From contig WAPW01000101.1 in the NCBI GenBank assembly GCA_015520565.1, positions 1 to 54,770 on the forward strand: DNA of 54,770 bases, given 5' to 3'. The position numbers and the translations under genes are program-made. How positions within the stretch are numbered: position 1 is the stretch's first letter; each line of letters opens with the position of its first letter. The notes beneath the pieces were generated by a model. It saw nothing but the letters and a program-made list of their open reading frames with translations. It did not search any database and was not told where the DNA came from. Positions 8,367-16,103 of this stretch are shown piece after piece. This stretch comes from Candidatus Aciduliprofundum sp. (GTDB taxonomy: Archaea > Thermoplasmatota > Thermoplasmata > Thermoplasmatales > Aciduliprofundaceae).

Positions 8367-9194
8367 TTAAATCCATTCTTCAAATTTTGTGTATATTCTC
8401 CTCGCATTATCCATTATCCTGCACCAAGTATCTTGCCCATATTCTTGCACAATCCACTGGGCCCTTTTTGGCACGGATTCTATGGGCAAAACTGCATTTG
8501 GGCGAGAGGGCTCGTCCATAAAATCGGTTTCTAGGAGAAATCGTGTGCCTTGAGAGAGGGCCAAGCGGACATTCTTGCGGGATGCAATTACAGATGGAAA
8601 TATGCCAAAATTGCGGGAATCTACGACAGGCGGGGAATAATGCTTTACAACTCTGTCCTTAGGCAATCCCACCTTCTCGGCAAATTCTGCTAGCTCTTTC
8701 CATGTCCTCTCTGTTGCACTTTCAGTATGAAGAATTACTGGCACATCAAGCTTCTTTGCATACTTCATACTCTCCAAAATAACTTCGTTGCTAGCACCCC
8801 ATATTTCATCGCTAACATCAAAATGGGGCCTGCCAACTTCTCCAATTGCATGGGCCTCTCCCTCTTCAATGTACTTGGCTGCAAGCTGCAATCCATTAAT
8901 CAAAAATTCTTTTGCCTTCTCCACACTCATTCCCTTATTAACAAGCTCTACCATATCCACTGGATAAGGGCCAATGGTCAAAAGGACTTTTACATTTGTC
9001 TCTTTCTCAACCATTCTCTTAAGTTTCACAGTATCCTCATATATGCGAAGATAGTAATTTTCATCAAGAGGATAGGAATAATTTGGCACATTGGTTAAAT
9101 TTATATGCGTGCCACCAAATTTCTCAAAGCGCTTAACTGCAAGAACATTCTCACCCTTCAATTGCAAATGCAGATGATTATCAAACACGAGCAT
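8367..9194 (-). CDS. TatD-related metal-dependent hydrolase
   Basis: A 275-residue TIM-barrel hydrolase of the archaeal TatD-like group (amidohydrolase superfamily). Metal-binding motifs in order are FDNHLHL at the N-terminus, the glutamate in AIGEVGRPHFD, His in ILHTESA, His in VVKHYSPP, and Asp in FLLETDFMDE. TatD relatives are deoxyribonucleases, but activity in this group is mostly untested. The ATG at 9194 is favoured over the GTG at 9200, since GAGGTG ends five bases before it. That site contains the stop codon of the small upstream gene, so the two are translationally coupled. Confidence 0.85.
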   Translation of the reverse strand: MLVFDNHLHLQLKGENVLAVKRFEKFGGTHINLTNVPNYSYPLDENYYLRIYEDTVKLKRMVEKETNVKVLLTIGPYPVDMVELVNKGMSVEKAKEFLINGLQLAAKYIEEGEAHAIGEVGRPHFDVSDEIWGASNEVILESMKYAKKLDVPVILHTESATERTWKELAEFAEKVGLPKDRVVKHYSPPVVDSRNFGIFPSVIASRKNVRLALSQGTRFLLETDFMDEPSRPNAVLPIESVPKRAQWIVQEYGQDTWCRIMDNARRIYTKFEEWI

Positions 9195-9196
9195 TC

Positions 9197-9412
9197 TCAC
9201 ACCTCAAAGATGAGCTTTCCATCCTCAAAAATCTTAAAATGCTCTCCCAAGCCGAGAATTTCCCTAATTTTATCAACACGCTCTTGCATATACTCTTCAA
9301 ACTCCTCACGCTTATCCTCTCTAAAAACCTTGATGGCTGTTTTATACAATGATATTTGAAGTTTAACATCAAATCTAATTTTCTCATCAAGATTCGCAAG
9401 CTCTACATCCAT
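9197..9412 (-). CDS. Uncharacterised 71-residue protein coupled to the TatD-like gene
   Basis: Small charged protein with long amphipathic helices (VELANLDEKIRFDVKLQISLY, EDKREEFEEYMQERVDKIREILG) ending in a short strand FKIFEDGKLIFEV. Its stop codon lies in the ribosome binding site of the TatD-like gene, so the two are co-expressed and may work together. Leaderless start, with the TATA box near 9430-9441 shared in palindromic form with the divergent dehydrogenase gene. Not recognised as a named family. Confidence 0.65.
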   Translation of the reverse strand: MDVELANLDEKIRFDVKLQISLYKTAIKVFREDKREEFEEYMQERVDKIREILGLGEHFKIFEDGKLIFEV

Positions 9413-9424
9413 AAGTGTAGGAAA

Positions 9425-9445
9425 TATTTTGAAATATTTAAAATC
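9425..9445. promoter_or_regulatory. Shared bidirectional TATA region
   Basis: The 43 bases between two divergent ATGs (9412 minus, 9456 plus) contain a near-symmetric GAAATATTTAAAATC block. It lies about 20-25 bases from each start, so the same AT-rich palindrome can serve as the TATA box for both leaderless genes. Confidence 0.55.
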
Positions 9446-9455
9446 ATTCTACACT

Positions 9456-10121
9456 ATGAAAGTCATTGTTACAGGAGGAGACAGCGGGCTTGGATTTCAC
9501 ATAGCAAAGGAGCTTAGAAATAGGGGATATGAGATAATAATCGTTGCAAGAAATGAAGAAAAATTAAAGAGGGCTGCAAAGGAATTAGATGCAAATTGGT
9601 ATGCCATTGATTTAGCCAAGAATTATATGGAAGCGGGAGAGATTATAAAAAACGAGAGACCAAAAATTCTTGTAAATGATGCTGGCTTTGGAGCGTATGG
9701 TAGGATGGAAGAGCAAGACTGGGAAAAGCTTGAAAACATGCTCAATCTCAATATTTTAGCGCTTACATACCTCACATACATTGGATTAAAAATTATGGAG
9801 AATGGCTATATTTTAAATGTATCTTCTGTGGCTGCATGCAGAGCACAAAAGAAATTGAGCGTTTATGCAGCTACTAAAGCTTATGTAGAGCAATTCAGCA
9901 AGAGCTTAAATAGAGAAGGAAGAAAAACAAAAATCTCATATCTTCTCCTAGGCCCTACAAAAACGAATTTCTTCAAAAATGCAAATATGCCCACTAAGGG
10001 CCTTGAGAGAATTATGTTAAATCCAGAAAAAGTTGCAAAATATGCGGTGGATAAAATGCTCAAGGGAAAGGAGAGAATTGTGCCTGGGGTGATATACAAG
10101 CTCTACTGCCTTGGAAAATAA
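9456..10121 (+). CDS. Short-chain dehydrogenase/reductase
   Basis: A 221-residue NAD(P)-dependent oxidoreductase with a Rossmann fold. It shows the cofactor motif TGGDSGLGFHIA, an arginine after strand 2 (VARNEEKLKRA, favouring NADP), the NDAG motif (LVNDAGFGAYG), the serine in ILNVSSVAA, the catalytic YAATK, and GPTKTNFF after it. That is the complete SDR catalytic set. An upstream in-frame ATG at 9429 lies inside the TATA region, so the leaderless ATG at 9456 is the start. Substrate unknown. Confidence 0.9.
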   Translation: MKVIVTGGDSGLGFHIAKELRNRGYEIIIVARNEEKLKRAAKELDANWYAIDLAKNYMEAGEIIKNERPKILVNDAGFGAYGRMEEQDWEKLENMLNLNILALTYLTYIGLKIMENGYILNVSSVAACRAQKKLSVYAATKAYVEQFSKSLNREGRKTKISYLLLGPTKTNFFKNANMPTKGLERIMLNPEKVAKYAVDKMLKGKERIVPGVIYKLYCLGK

Positions 10122-10148
10122 AAATGCCCAAACGGGTTTCAAACGCAC
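10120..10148 (-). repeat. Degenerate echo of the tRNA-Arg 3' end
   Basis: About 85 bases downstream of the tRNA-Arg 3' end the sequence GGGCATTTTTATT is repeated exactly. It is preceded by a gapped, weaker match to the T arm (CGTTTGAAACCCG against GGTTCGAATCCCG). The T stem cannot pair, so it is not a functional tRNA. The spacer contains hairpins GAGGTA/TACCTC and TGCAG-ctga-CTGCA. The TTTTTATT after each copy may terminate transcription. It could be an old tandem duplication or an integration scar. Confidence 0.45.
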
Positions 10149-10208
10149 CTGCAGTCAGCTGCACCAACAGAACGAGGTACCTCACTTCGCTCAATACCTC
10201 AATAAAAA

Positions 10209-10334
10209 TGCCCGAGCCGGGATTCGAACCCGGGTCAGAGGCTCACAGCAGCCCCATTCTTTACGGGTAAAGCCGCTTTCTTTAGAAAGGGGCTTCCGCA
10301 GGCCTCCAGGATATCCATGCTACCCCACTCGGGC
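10209..10334 (-). tRNA. tRNA-Arg (anticodon GCG) with a 52-base intron
   Basis: Exon 1 is 10334-10296 and exon 2 is 10243-10209. Acceptor GCCCGAG pairs with CTCGGGC, discriminator A; anticodon stem GAGGC/GCCTC with loop CTGCGGA gives anticodon GCG for CGC codons; T arm CCGGG-TTCGAAT-CCCGG. The intron 10244-10295 sits between positions 37 and 38 and closes with AGCCCC/GGGGCT. Its central 27 bases (10257-10283) recur perfectly at 20231-20257, next to tRNA-Pro. A TTTTTATT run follows the 3' end. Confidence 0.93.
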
Positions 10335-10360
10335 TTGAGAGGAAATTAGAACACTCATAT

Positions 10361-10654
10361 TTATGTTTTGGTCATCTTTTTCTTTCTCTCCTTAGCTGTA
10401 TAGCCAGTTACCCTAAAAAGAAAATCGTTCCATTTCCTAAGGGTTTCTTGGGCCAAACTGCCCTCAACTTTCTTGCTCTTCGTTTCTGCAGCCATCTTCC
10501 CATTCTCAATCCAAACTTCAATTTTCTCAAGAGCACCGAAAGATGATAAAAGATGCCCATTCCCTTCCCTAACCTCTCCAAAAATCTCGCGCATTATGTC
10601 TGCAATCTCATCCAGAGTTTTTTTATGCCCTCTCTTAAAATCGTACAATCTCAT
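10361..10654 (-). CDS. Uncharacterised small archaeal protein (possibly DUF5611)
   Basis: A 97-residue basic protein. RLYDFKRGHKKTLDEIADIMREIFGEV is followed by strands (HLLSSFGALEKIEVWIENGKMAAETKSK) and a C-terminal helix WNDFLFRVTGYTAKERKKK. The opening YDFKRGH and general plan resemble a euryarchaeal family listed as DUF5611, though I cannot confirm it. It lies directly downstream of the 13-gene respiratory operon (27-base gap) and may be cotranscribed with it. Confidence 0.6.
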   Translation of the reverse strand: MRLYDFKRGHKKTLDEIADIMREIFGEVREGNGHLLSSFGALEKIEVWIENGKMAAETKSKKVEGSLAQETLRKWNDFLFRVTGYTAKERKKKMTKT

Positions 10655-10680
10655 AAAAATAGGAAAAATTAAGGAAGTTA

Positions 10681-11160
10681 TTAACTTTTCTCTTCCTTTG
10701 GCTTTGGAGGAACATAGTCCTCTGGCTTAAATAGCACTTCATCCATATGTATTGCTTTATCCTTTTTCTCCCTTATTTGATAAGTTGGAATGAATTTGAA
10801 CTCATCAATGTTTTCGCTTATGTGCTCATATCTAGGAGTTAAAATTAGAGATTTTGTAGGGCAAATATCTGTGCAGAATCCGCAGTAGCAGCAGCGGCCA
10901 TAGTCAATCACAGGTCTCCATTTAAGCCCCTTCTTCCCAGAATTTTCAATTTTCACATAAGTTATAGCATTTGCTGGACATACCTTGGAGCACATTTGAC
11001 ATCCAATACATGTTTCAAGGTTATTTGAGTGAAATCCTCTATAACGCTCCGTGGGCAATTCTAATCCCTCTATATCAGTATGCTTTTGATAAGGATACTT
11101 AATAGTATGTGGATGCTTTGTAAGATGTCTTAAAGCTTTAAATGGTTTCATAACTCCCAT
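10681..11160 (-). CDS. mbsN: Mbs/Mbx complex ferredoxin-like subunit N (NuoI-like)
   Basis: Electron-entry subunit of the membrane-bound complex, with two [4Fe-4S] clusters that pass electrons from reduced ferredoxin to subunit J. The cluster motifs are CIGCQMCSKVCP and CCYCGFCTDICP, each C-x2-C-x2-C-x3-C, as in NuoI and MbhN. I place the start at the ATG at 11160, because GAGGTGAT, which contains the subunit L stop, lies a few bases before it. The ORF extends to 11190 but its first ten codons read through that site. The C-terminal tail is proline- and lysine-rich. Last gene of the operon. Confidence 0.88.
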   Translation of the reverse strand: MGVMKPFKALRHLTKHPHTIKYPYQKHTDIEGLELPTERYRGFHSNNLETCIGCQMCSKVCPANAITYVKIENSGKKGLKWRPVIDYGRCCYCGFCTDICPTKSLILTPRYEHISENIDEFKFIPTYQIREKKDKAIHMDEVLFKPEDYVPPKPKEEKS

Positions 11161-11165
11161 AAACA

Positions 11166-12293
11166 TCACCTCTCTATGTCTGGAGCACAAACATCCAAAC
11201 TAAATATGGTTTGAGAGAAATCTGCTATATTCAATCCCTTAGCAATTGTTTCTGTAACATTTATTCCATGGGTATACGAGGGGCCACGGACATGAACCCT
11301 GTATGGCATTTTTCCACCATCGCTTATAACGAAATATCCATACTCTCCCTTAGAGCTCTCCACACGAGCATAGGCATAGCCCGCTGGAACCTTCCAAGCG
11401 AGAGGATTGGGAAGTTTCAAAGTATGAGGTCCTTCAGGCATTTTCTTTATAACCTGCCTTAGAATCTTTATGCTTTGCTCAATTTCCAACCTTCTAACGA
11501 GCATACGAGAATAGCAATCACAACCATGACCAAGAACCTCAAAATCTCCAAATTTGGGATAGTGAGGTATCTCAAAATCTAAATCTGGATAAGCTGCATA
11601 AGGATCTAACTTCCTAATATCATAGTTATAGCCACAAGCCCTTAAATTGGGACCAGTGACTCCCCATTCTATGGCCTTATCCTCTGGGATAACTCCAACA
11701 TCAGGCGCTCTGCGGAAGAACACTTCGTTGGCAAATAAGAGCTTATCGTAGAATTCAAGCCTGCTCTCAAGGTAATTGAGAACCTTTTCAAGTTTGCGCA
11801 GAAATCCATCGGGTAGGTCCCAGCGCACACCTCCGGGAAATATAAATATGTGATACACCCTAGCTCCAGTTAATTGCTCAAATAAATCAAGTAAATAATC
11901 CCTATCACCCACAGCCCACTGACCAACTGTGTAAAGACCTATAGAACCAGCATATCCACCCATGGTAAGAAGGTGCGATGAAATTCTAGCCATCTCAAGA
12001 ACCATTGTACGGATGTACTTTGCCCTCTCAGGTATATCCCAGTCCATAAGGGACTCAACTGCCATGGCATAAACTGCCTCGTTTACATCGGGCTCAGGAA
12101 CGCATATTCTTGGAATTAGAGCAACATTCATCTGCCAAGTGCGCCTCTCCATTAACTTCTCAAAGCCCCTGTGAAGATAACCTGGGTGAGCTTCTGCCTT
12201 AACGATAGTATCACCATCTACCCAAAGATGGTACATAAAATTGCCAGTTATACCAGGATGCTGAGGACCTATGAATAATTCAAACTCCTTCAT
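11166..12293 (-). CDS. mbsL: Mbs/Mbx catalytic large subunit L (NuoD-like), lacking NiFe ligands
   Basis: Homologue of NuoD and the [NiFe]-hydrogenase large subunit, 375 residues. Hydrogenases bind nickel with two CxxC pairs. Here the N-terminal pair is reduced to one cysteine (PRICVPEPD, Cys64) and the C-terminal pair to one (SLDVCAPDIER, Cys369). From memory this is the pattern of the P. furiosus Mbx/Mbs protein, which reduces polysulfide or sulfane sulfur with electrons from ferredoxin. A NiFe centre is therefore unlikely. Overlaps the end of K by four bases. Confidence 0.88.
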   Translation of the reverse strand: MKEFELFIGPQHPGITGNFMYHLWVDGDTIVKAEAHPGYLHRGFEKLMERRTWQMNVALIPRICVPEPDVNEAVYAMAVESLMDWDIPERAKYIRTMVLEMARISSHLLTMGGYAGSIGLYTVGQWAVGDRDYLLDLFEQLTGARVYHIFIFPGGVRWDLPDGFLRKLEKVLNYLESRLEFYDKLLFANEVFFRRAPDVGVIPEDKAIEWGVTGPNLRACGYNYDIRKLDPYAAYPDLDFEIPHYPKFGDFEVLGHGCDCYSRMLVRRLEIEQSIKILRQVIKKMPEGPHTLKLPNPLAWKVPAGYAYARVESSKGEYGYFVISDGGKMPYRVHVRGPSYTHGINVTETIAKGLNIADFSQTIFSLDVCAPDIER

Positions 12294-12787
12294 TCTTTTT
12301 CACCCCCTTCATCTATTAGGGGCACACTTTCGTATTTCTTCTTCGCATAAGCCACAGTGTCAAAATCTTTACGCATAGGTGGCATATCATCCCAGTCCTC
12401 CAAAATAAATTCGCCTAATCTATCATTGCCCTCAAATTCCACTCCAAACATCTCGTGTATTTCCCTCTCGTATGTTTCAATCTGCGGAAATAAGTGCCTT
12501 AAAGTTTTGTATTTTGGCTCCTTTCTTGGCAAAAATATGCTGAGGAATACATCCTCCTTCTCTTTATAGCTAAAAAGATGATACACTAACTCAAATTTCT
12601 CATCCTTTATCCAATCAATGCAACTTAGGGCTACAAAGTGATTAAAACCATTACTCTTGAATTTAATTATGGCCTCCTCAAGCTTCTCGGGCTTCACCTC
12701 TGCCTTGTATCTTGGAAGAGTATTACCCTTAACCTTTAGCTTTTCAAATTCTAATCCGAGCTCTTTGAATATTTGCTCAGCTTTCAT
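12290..12787 (-). CDS. mbsK: Mbs/Mbx subunit K (NuoC-like 30 kDa)
   Basis: A 165-residue soluble subunit of the complex I-like peripheral arm that sits between L and J. It shows the NuoC signature region HLFPQIETYEREIHEMFGVEFEGNDRLGEFILEDW, and the C-terminal PPMRKDFD seen in this family. Both ends overlap neighbouring genes by four bases (ATGA type), so expression is coupled. Confidence 0.88.
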   Translation of the reverse strand: MKAEQIFKELGLEFEKLKVKGNTLPRYKAEVKPEKLEEAIIKFKSNGFNHFVALSCIDWIKDEKFELVYHLFSYKEKEDVFLSIFLPRKEPKYKTLRHLFPQIETYEREIHEMFGVEFEGNDRLGEFILEDWDDMPPMRKDFDTVAYAKKKYESVPLIDEGGEKE

Positions 12788-13326
12788 TCATCCCACCTCT
12801 TGAATATTCTCATCTGATTTCTCCTGTACTGGTCATAATACTTTCTGTATCTCATCCAGCCATTGGCTTTCCCTTCATCAATGTCCTTCATAAGCTTGAG
12901 AAATGCATCCATTATAGCCTCAGGCCTAGGCATACACCCAGCTATGTACATATCCACTGGAATGTATTTATCCAATCTCTTTATGATATTGTAAGAATCC
13001 CAGTAAATTCCGCCATTTATTGGGCAGGAGCCAAAGGCGATAACATACTTAGGGTCTTGCATCTGCTCATAAACCCTCACTATCCTCTTGAGAGTTTTTG
13101 TGGCAACATAACCTGTAACGAGTAGCAAATCTGCTTGTCTTGGAGTTGCCATGGGTATTATGCCGAACCTCTCCATATCATAGCGGGATGTCATGACTGG
13201 GGGCATCTCCATAGCACCACAGCCAGTACAGAAATGTATCATCCACAATGAGCGCTTTGAGAGCATCCTCTGTATCTTTTTCCATTCTTTATCGGGAATA
13301 ATACTTGGTAATGGATTCTCGTTCAT
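12784..13326 (-). CDS. mbsJ: Mbs/Mbx small subunit J (NuoB-like)
   Basis: Carries the proximal [4Fe-4S] cluster next to subunit L. The cysteines lie in HFCTGCGAMEMPP, IAFGSCPINGG and IAGCMPRPEA, the NuoB pattern. The ORF is open to 13398, but the ATG at 13326 follows GGGGGTGGTG and overlaps the end of M by four bases, giving a 180-residue protein starting MNENPLPSIIP, without the spurious cysteine-rich extension. Confidence 0.88.
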   Translation of the reverse strand: MNENPLPSIIPDKEWKKIQRMLSKRSLWMIHFCTGCGAMEMPPVMTSRYDMERFGIIPMATPRQADLLLVTGYVATKTLKRIVRVYEQMQDPKYVIAFGSCPINGGIYWDSYNIIKRLDKYIPVDMYIAGCMPRPEAIMDAFLKLMKDIDEGKANGWMRYRKYYDQYRRNQMRIFKRWDE

Positions 13327-14288
13327 GGCACCACCCCCAGAAATACAGACATTACATACGCCTGAACTAATCCAGCAATTGCTATGACTGTTGGCCACTT
13401 CCAGTAGAACTTAAATGCCTGTTCAATTCTAAATCTTGGAAATACTGCATTTACAAATATTGCAATCATCCATACTACGAAAATCAGTGCAAGCCATACT
13501 AAGTAGTTTACAAAATAGGCCAATGTACCATATACTGTGGGATTTAGCACTATTCCACCACCGAGGAAGAGGTCAACAAATAGGGAGGTTTCAACAACTA
13601 TGGAGCCAGCAGAGTAAAGCATGAGCAATCCAAGATATTTACCTCCAAACTCCACAAGGGGTCCAGAGGCAATTTCATGGGGGGCAATTGGTATATCAAA
13701 GGGCTTTTCAGCCATCATTCCCTGCAATGCAATATCCGCAGCTAACGCAGAGATTGGTAGGGCTGCAATACCCCACAAATAATTCATCTGCTTCTGTAAT
13801 AGCACTGATAAAGATGCAGTATTGTAGAAAATCATTAGAGAGAGAATTACTATGAGGAATGGCATCTCATAGGACAGCATTAAAGTTAGGGCCCTCATAA
13901 CTCCAACACCTGCATTTGGATTACCGGATGCTCCAGAGCCAAGAGCAAAACCCAACGCTGGTATAGCTAGTATGTAGAGGAGAAGTATGAGGTCTCCCTG
14001 TCCACTGAGCATTATATATCCTCCCATTGGCAAATAAGCTAGAATTAATAGCACTCCTCCCAAGCCAAATAACGGGGCGAAATCAAATATCCAATTGTGT
14101 TTTATATTTGTCTTTTTAGCCAATAGTTTGCCCAAATCTAGAAAATTCTGGTAAATTGGAGGGCCCACTCTATTCTGTATCCTCGCTGTTATCTTTCTAG
14201 CTATACCCATAAAGAGTAACCCTATAACCATCGCAAGGAATAGGTAAAGAGCTACCAATCCAGCATGAATTAGCCAATCAGTTACCAT
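13323..14288 (-). CDS. mbsM: Mbs/Mbx membrane subunit M (NuoH-like)
   Basis: Membrane anchor joining the peripheral arm to the ion-translocating arm. About 321 residues with roughly eight hydrophobic helices. The family motif ARKITARIQNRVGPP follows helix 1, and ALTLMLSYEMPFLIVI and a conserved acidic loop (FDIPIAPHEIASGPLVEF) are in the middle, as in NuoH and MbhM. Start chosen at 14288 (GGTGGTG six bases upstream) in preference to the GTG at 14300. Confidence 0.87.
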   Translation of the reverse strand: MVTDWLIHAGLVALYLFLAMVIGLLFMGIARKITARIQNRVGPPIYQNFLDLGKLLAKKTNIKHNWIFDFAPLFGLGGVLLILAYLPMGGYIMLSGQGDLILLLYILAIPALGFALGSGASGNPNAGVGVMRALTLMLSYEMPFLIVILSLMIFYNTASLSVLLQKQMNYLWGIAALPISALAADIALQGMMAEKPFDIPIAPHEIASGPLVEFGGKYLGLLMLYSAGSIVVETSLFVDLFLGGGIVLNPTVYGTLAYFVNYLVWLALIFVVWMIAIFVNAVFPRFRIEQAFKFYWKWPTVIAIAGLVQAYVMSVFLGVVP

Positions 14289-16102
14289 AGCAACCACCAC
14301 CCTACAAGGAGAAATGCTAAGAATGCTATTCCGAGATATGCAGCATAATCTTGTGGATTGCCCGTATATATTCTCTTGATTTCATAAAATCCTCCTGCAA
14401 AGAATTTGCTGAATTTCTCATAAGCCCTATCTATACTATGTTTTAGGAGTGGAGCCCAAGTATCCCTAAGGGGCTTGTAGTAGTTGTGAGCCGCATGAAG
14501 AGCAACTGATGGTGGTGCCTCTCCTGCCAAATAGTTATCGTACTGATCCACAACCCTTGCTTTCTTCGCCATGAACATCAGCATTGCAAAGATGAGTAGT
14601 AGTATGAATGCTATCCAGAACACTGCCATGTTTGCTCCTCCAATGGCAGAAGAATAACTAAATGTTGTGTAATTCAATTTTCCAATTCCATTCTCAACCA
14701 AAATCTTATTTATCCATCCCAAAATCCATCCCGGAACTATTGAGAATATAACTAATGGAACCATCAATATGAACATGGCTGCAAGCATAGGTCCTGGCGC
14801 TTCTTTGACATTCTTATCTTCATCCTTTAACTGACCAAGGAAGACACCATACAAAATTCTATAGCTATATAAGTATGCACCCACTGAAGCTATGAGCATC
14901 AATGGTGCCACTATGACGAATTTTCTTGATATGGCTGCCTCATAAAGCATCCATTTGGAAATAAATCCTGAGGTTAAAGGTATGCCTGCAAGGGCGAATA
15001 TGGCAAATAACACAAACATAAATGTAAAGGGCATTCTGTAGCCAAGACCTCCCATCTCACTAATTTTGTATTTTCCAGTGCGATATATCACCGCACCAGC
15101 TCCCAAGAACAATAAAGATTTGAAGAAGGCATGGTTAAATGCGTGGAACATTGCTCCCCCAATGGCTAGGGGCGTGCCTAAACCTAAACCTATCATCACA
15201 TAACCAAGCTGACCAATGGATGAATATGCTAGCAATTTGCGTATATCATCCTGGAATATTGCTAGAATTGTGCCTATAAATGCAGTTGCAGCCCCTAAGA
15301 GTGCAAATGGATACCCCATTAAAGATACTCCTCGGAATGTACCAAAGGATTGGAGCAAAGATATCCCTGCTATAGAATACATGCTCATAAATATACCAAA
15401 GGCCCCTAGTTTACTTAGCCCTCCAGAGAGAAATGCCACGAATGGCTGCTCTGAAGAATAAGCATAGGGAGCCCACACATGGAATGGTACAATAGCCATT
15501 TTAATGCCGAATCCCAAGATTAAAAATGTGAGTATCCATGGCCAGATGGCATGGGGAATCGCACCCGAGAGGGCATCTGCATAGAGGAAGCTTCCAGTAT
15601 AGTAATAAATTATTCCTATGCCCATTATCAGTAGATATGCAGATAGCACTCCAAATAGCAGGTATCTTCTTGCATATTCACCGGAGGTGCGGAGAACTAG
15701 AAGATAAATGGACCATGACATCAACTCCCAGAACAAATACAAGCTAAGAAAATCCCTTGCCAATAAAACCCCATTAGCTCCTGCAAATCCTAGGAGCATT
15801 AAAGTAGCAAAACCACCTGCTCTTTTTAGTTTTGAGCTCACTGAGAAGAGGAGAGATGAAAATATGACTGTATTCATCATTAGCATGAAGAACCAAGTAG
15901 TTATGTCAAATGTTAAGTTCAATTTAACACCTATATCAATGGTATATGAGCCAAAGTTACCATACCAAAGGTAAAGGAATATTCCACTTATACCTGTGAA
16001 TATCACTGCAATTATAGGAGCATACTTTTTACCGAAGTAAGAGACAAGGGCGCCCACCAATGGAAGCAATACAAATATCCCAAATAGTGTTAATGCATCC
16101 AT
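14282..16102 (-). CDS. mbsH': Second antiporter-like subunit H' of the Mbs/Mbx complex
   Basis: About 606 residues with 14 or more membrane helices and a long C-terminal extension ending in one more helix. It belongs to the NuoL/M/N-MrpA/D antiporter family. Signature segments are GFGIKMAIVPFHVWAPYAYSS, with the conserved lysine, and KLLAYSSIGQLGYVMIG. The C-terminal part (KPLRDTWAPLLKHSIDRAYEKF) may run along the membrane arm. Two antiporter subunits (H and H') separate Mbx/Mbs from Mbh, which has one. The ATG at 16102 follows GGAGGTG; the ORF extends to 16120. Confidence 0.87.
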   Translation of the reverse strand: MDALTLFGIFVLLPLVGALVSYFGKKYAPIIAVIFTGISGIFLYLWYGNFGSYTIDIGVKLNLTFDITTWFFMLMMNTVIFSSLLFSVSSKLKRAGGFATLMLLGFAGANGVLLARDFLSLYLFWELMSWSIYLLVLRTSGEYARRYLLFGVLSAYLLIMGIGIIYYYTGSFLYADALSGAIPHAIWPWILTFLILGFGIKMAIVPFHVWAPYAYSSEQPFVAFLSGGLSKLGAFGIFMSMYSIAGISLLQSFGTFRGVSLMGYPFALLGAATAFIGTILAIFQDDIRKLLAYSSIGQLGYVMIGLGLGTPLAIGGAMFHAFNHAFFKSLLFLGAGAVIYRTGKYKISEMGGLGYRMPFTFMFVLFAIFALAGIPLTSGFISKWMLYEAAISRKFVIVAPLMLIASVGAYLYSYRILYGVFLGQLKDEDKNVKEAPGPMLAAMFILMVPLVIFSIVPGWILGWINKILVENGIGKLNYTTFSYSSAIGGANMAVFWIAFILLLIFAMLMFMAKKARVVDQYDNYLAGEAPPSVALHAAHNYYKPLRDTWAPLLKHSIDRAYEKFSKFFAGGFYEIKRIYTGNPQDYAAYLGIAFLAFLLVGWWLLW

Positions 16103-16103
16103 T

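Noticed and set aside
10111-10338. 75-codon ORF across tRNA-Arg
   Set aside because: It reads through the tRNA gene and its intron; no protein evidence.
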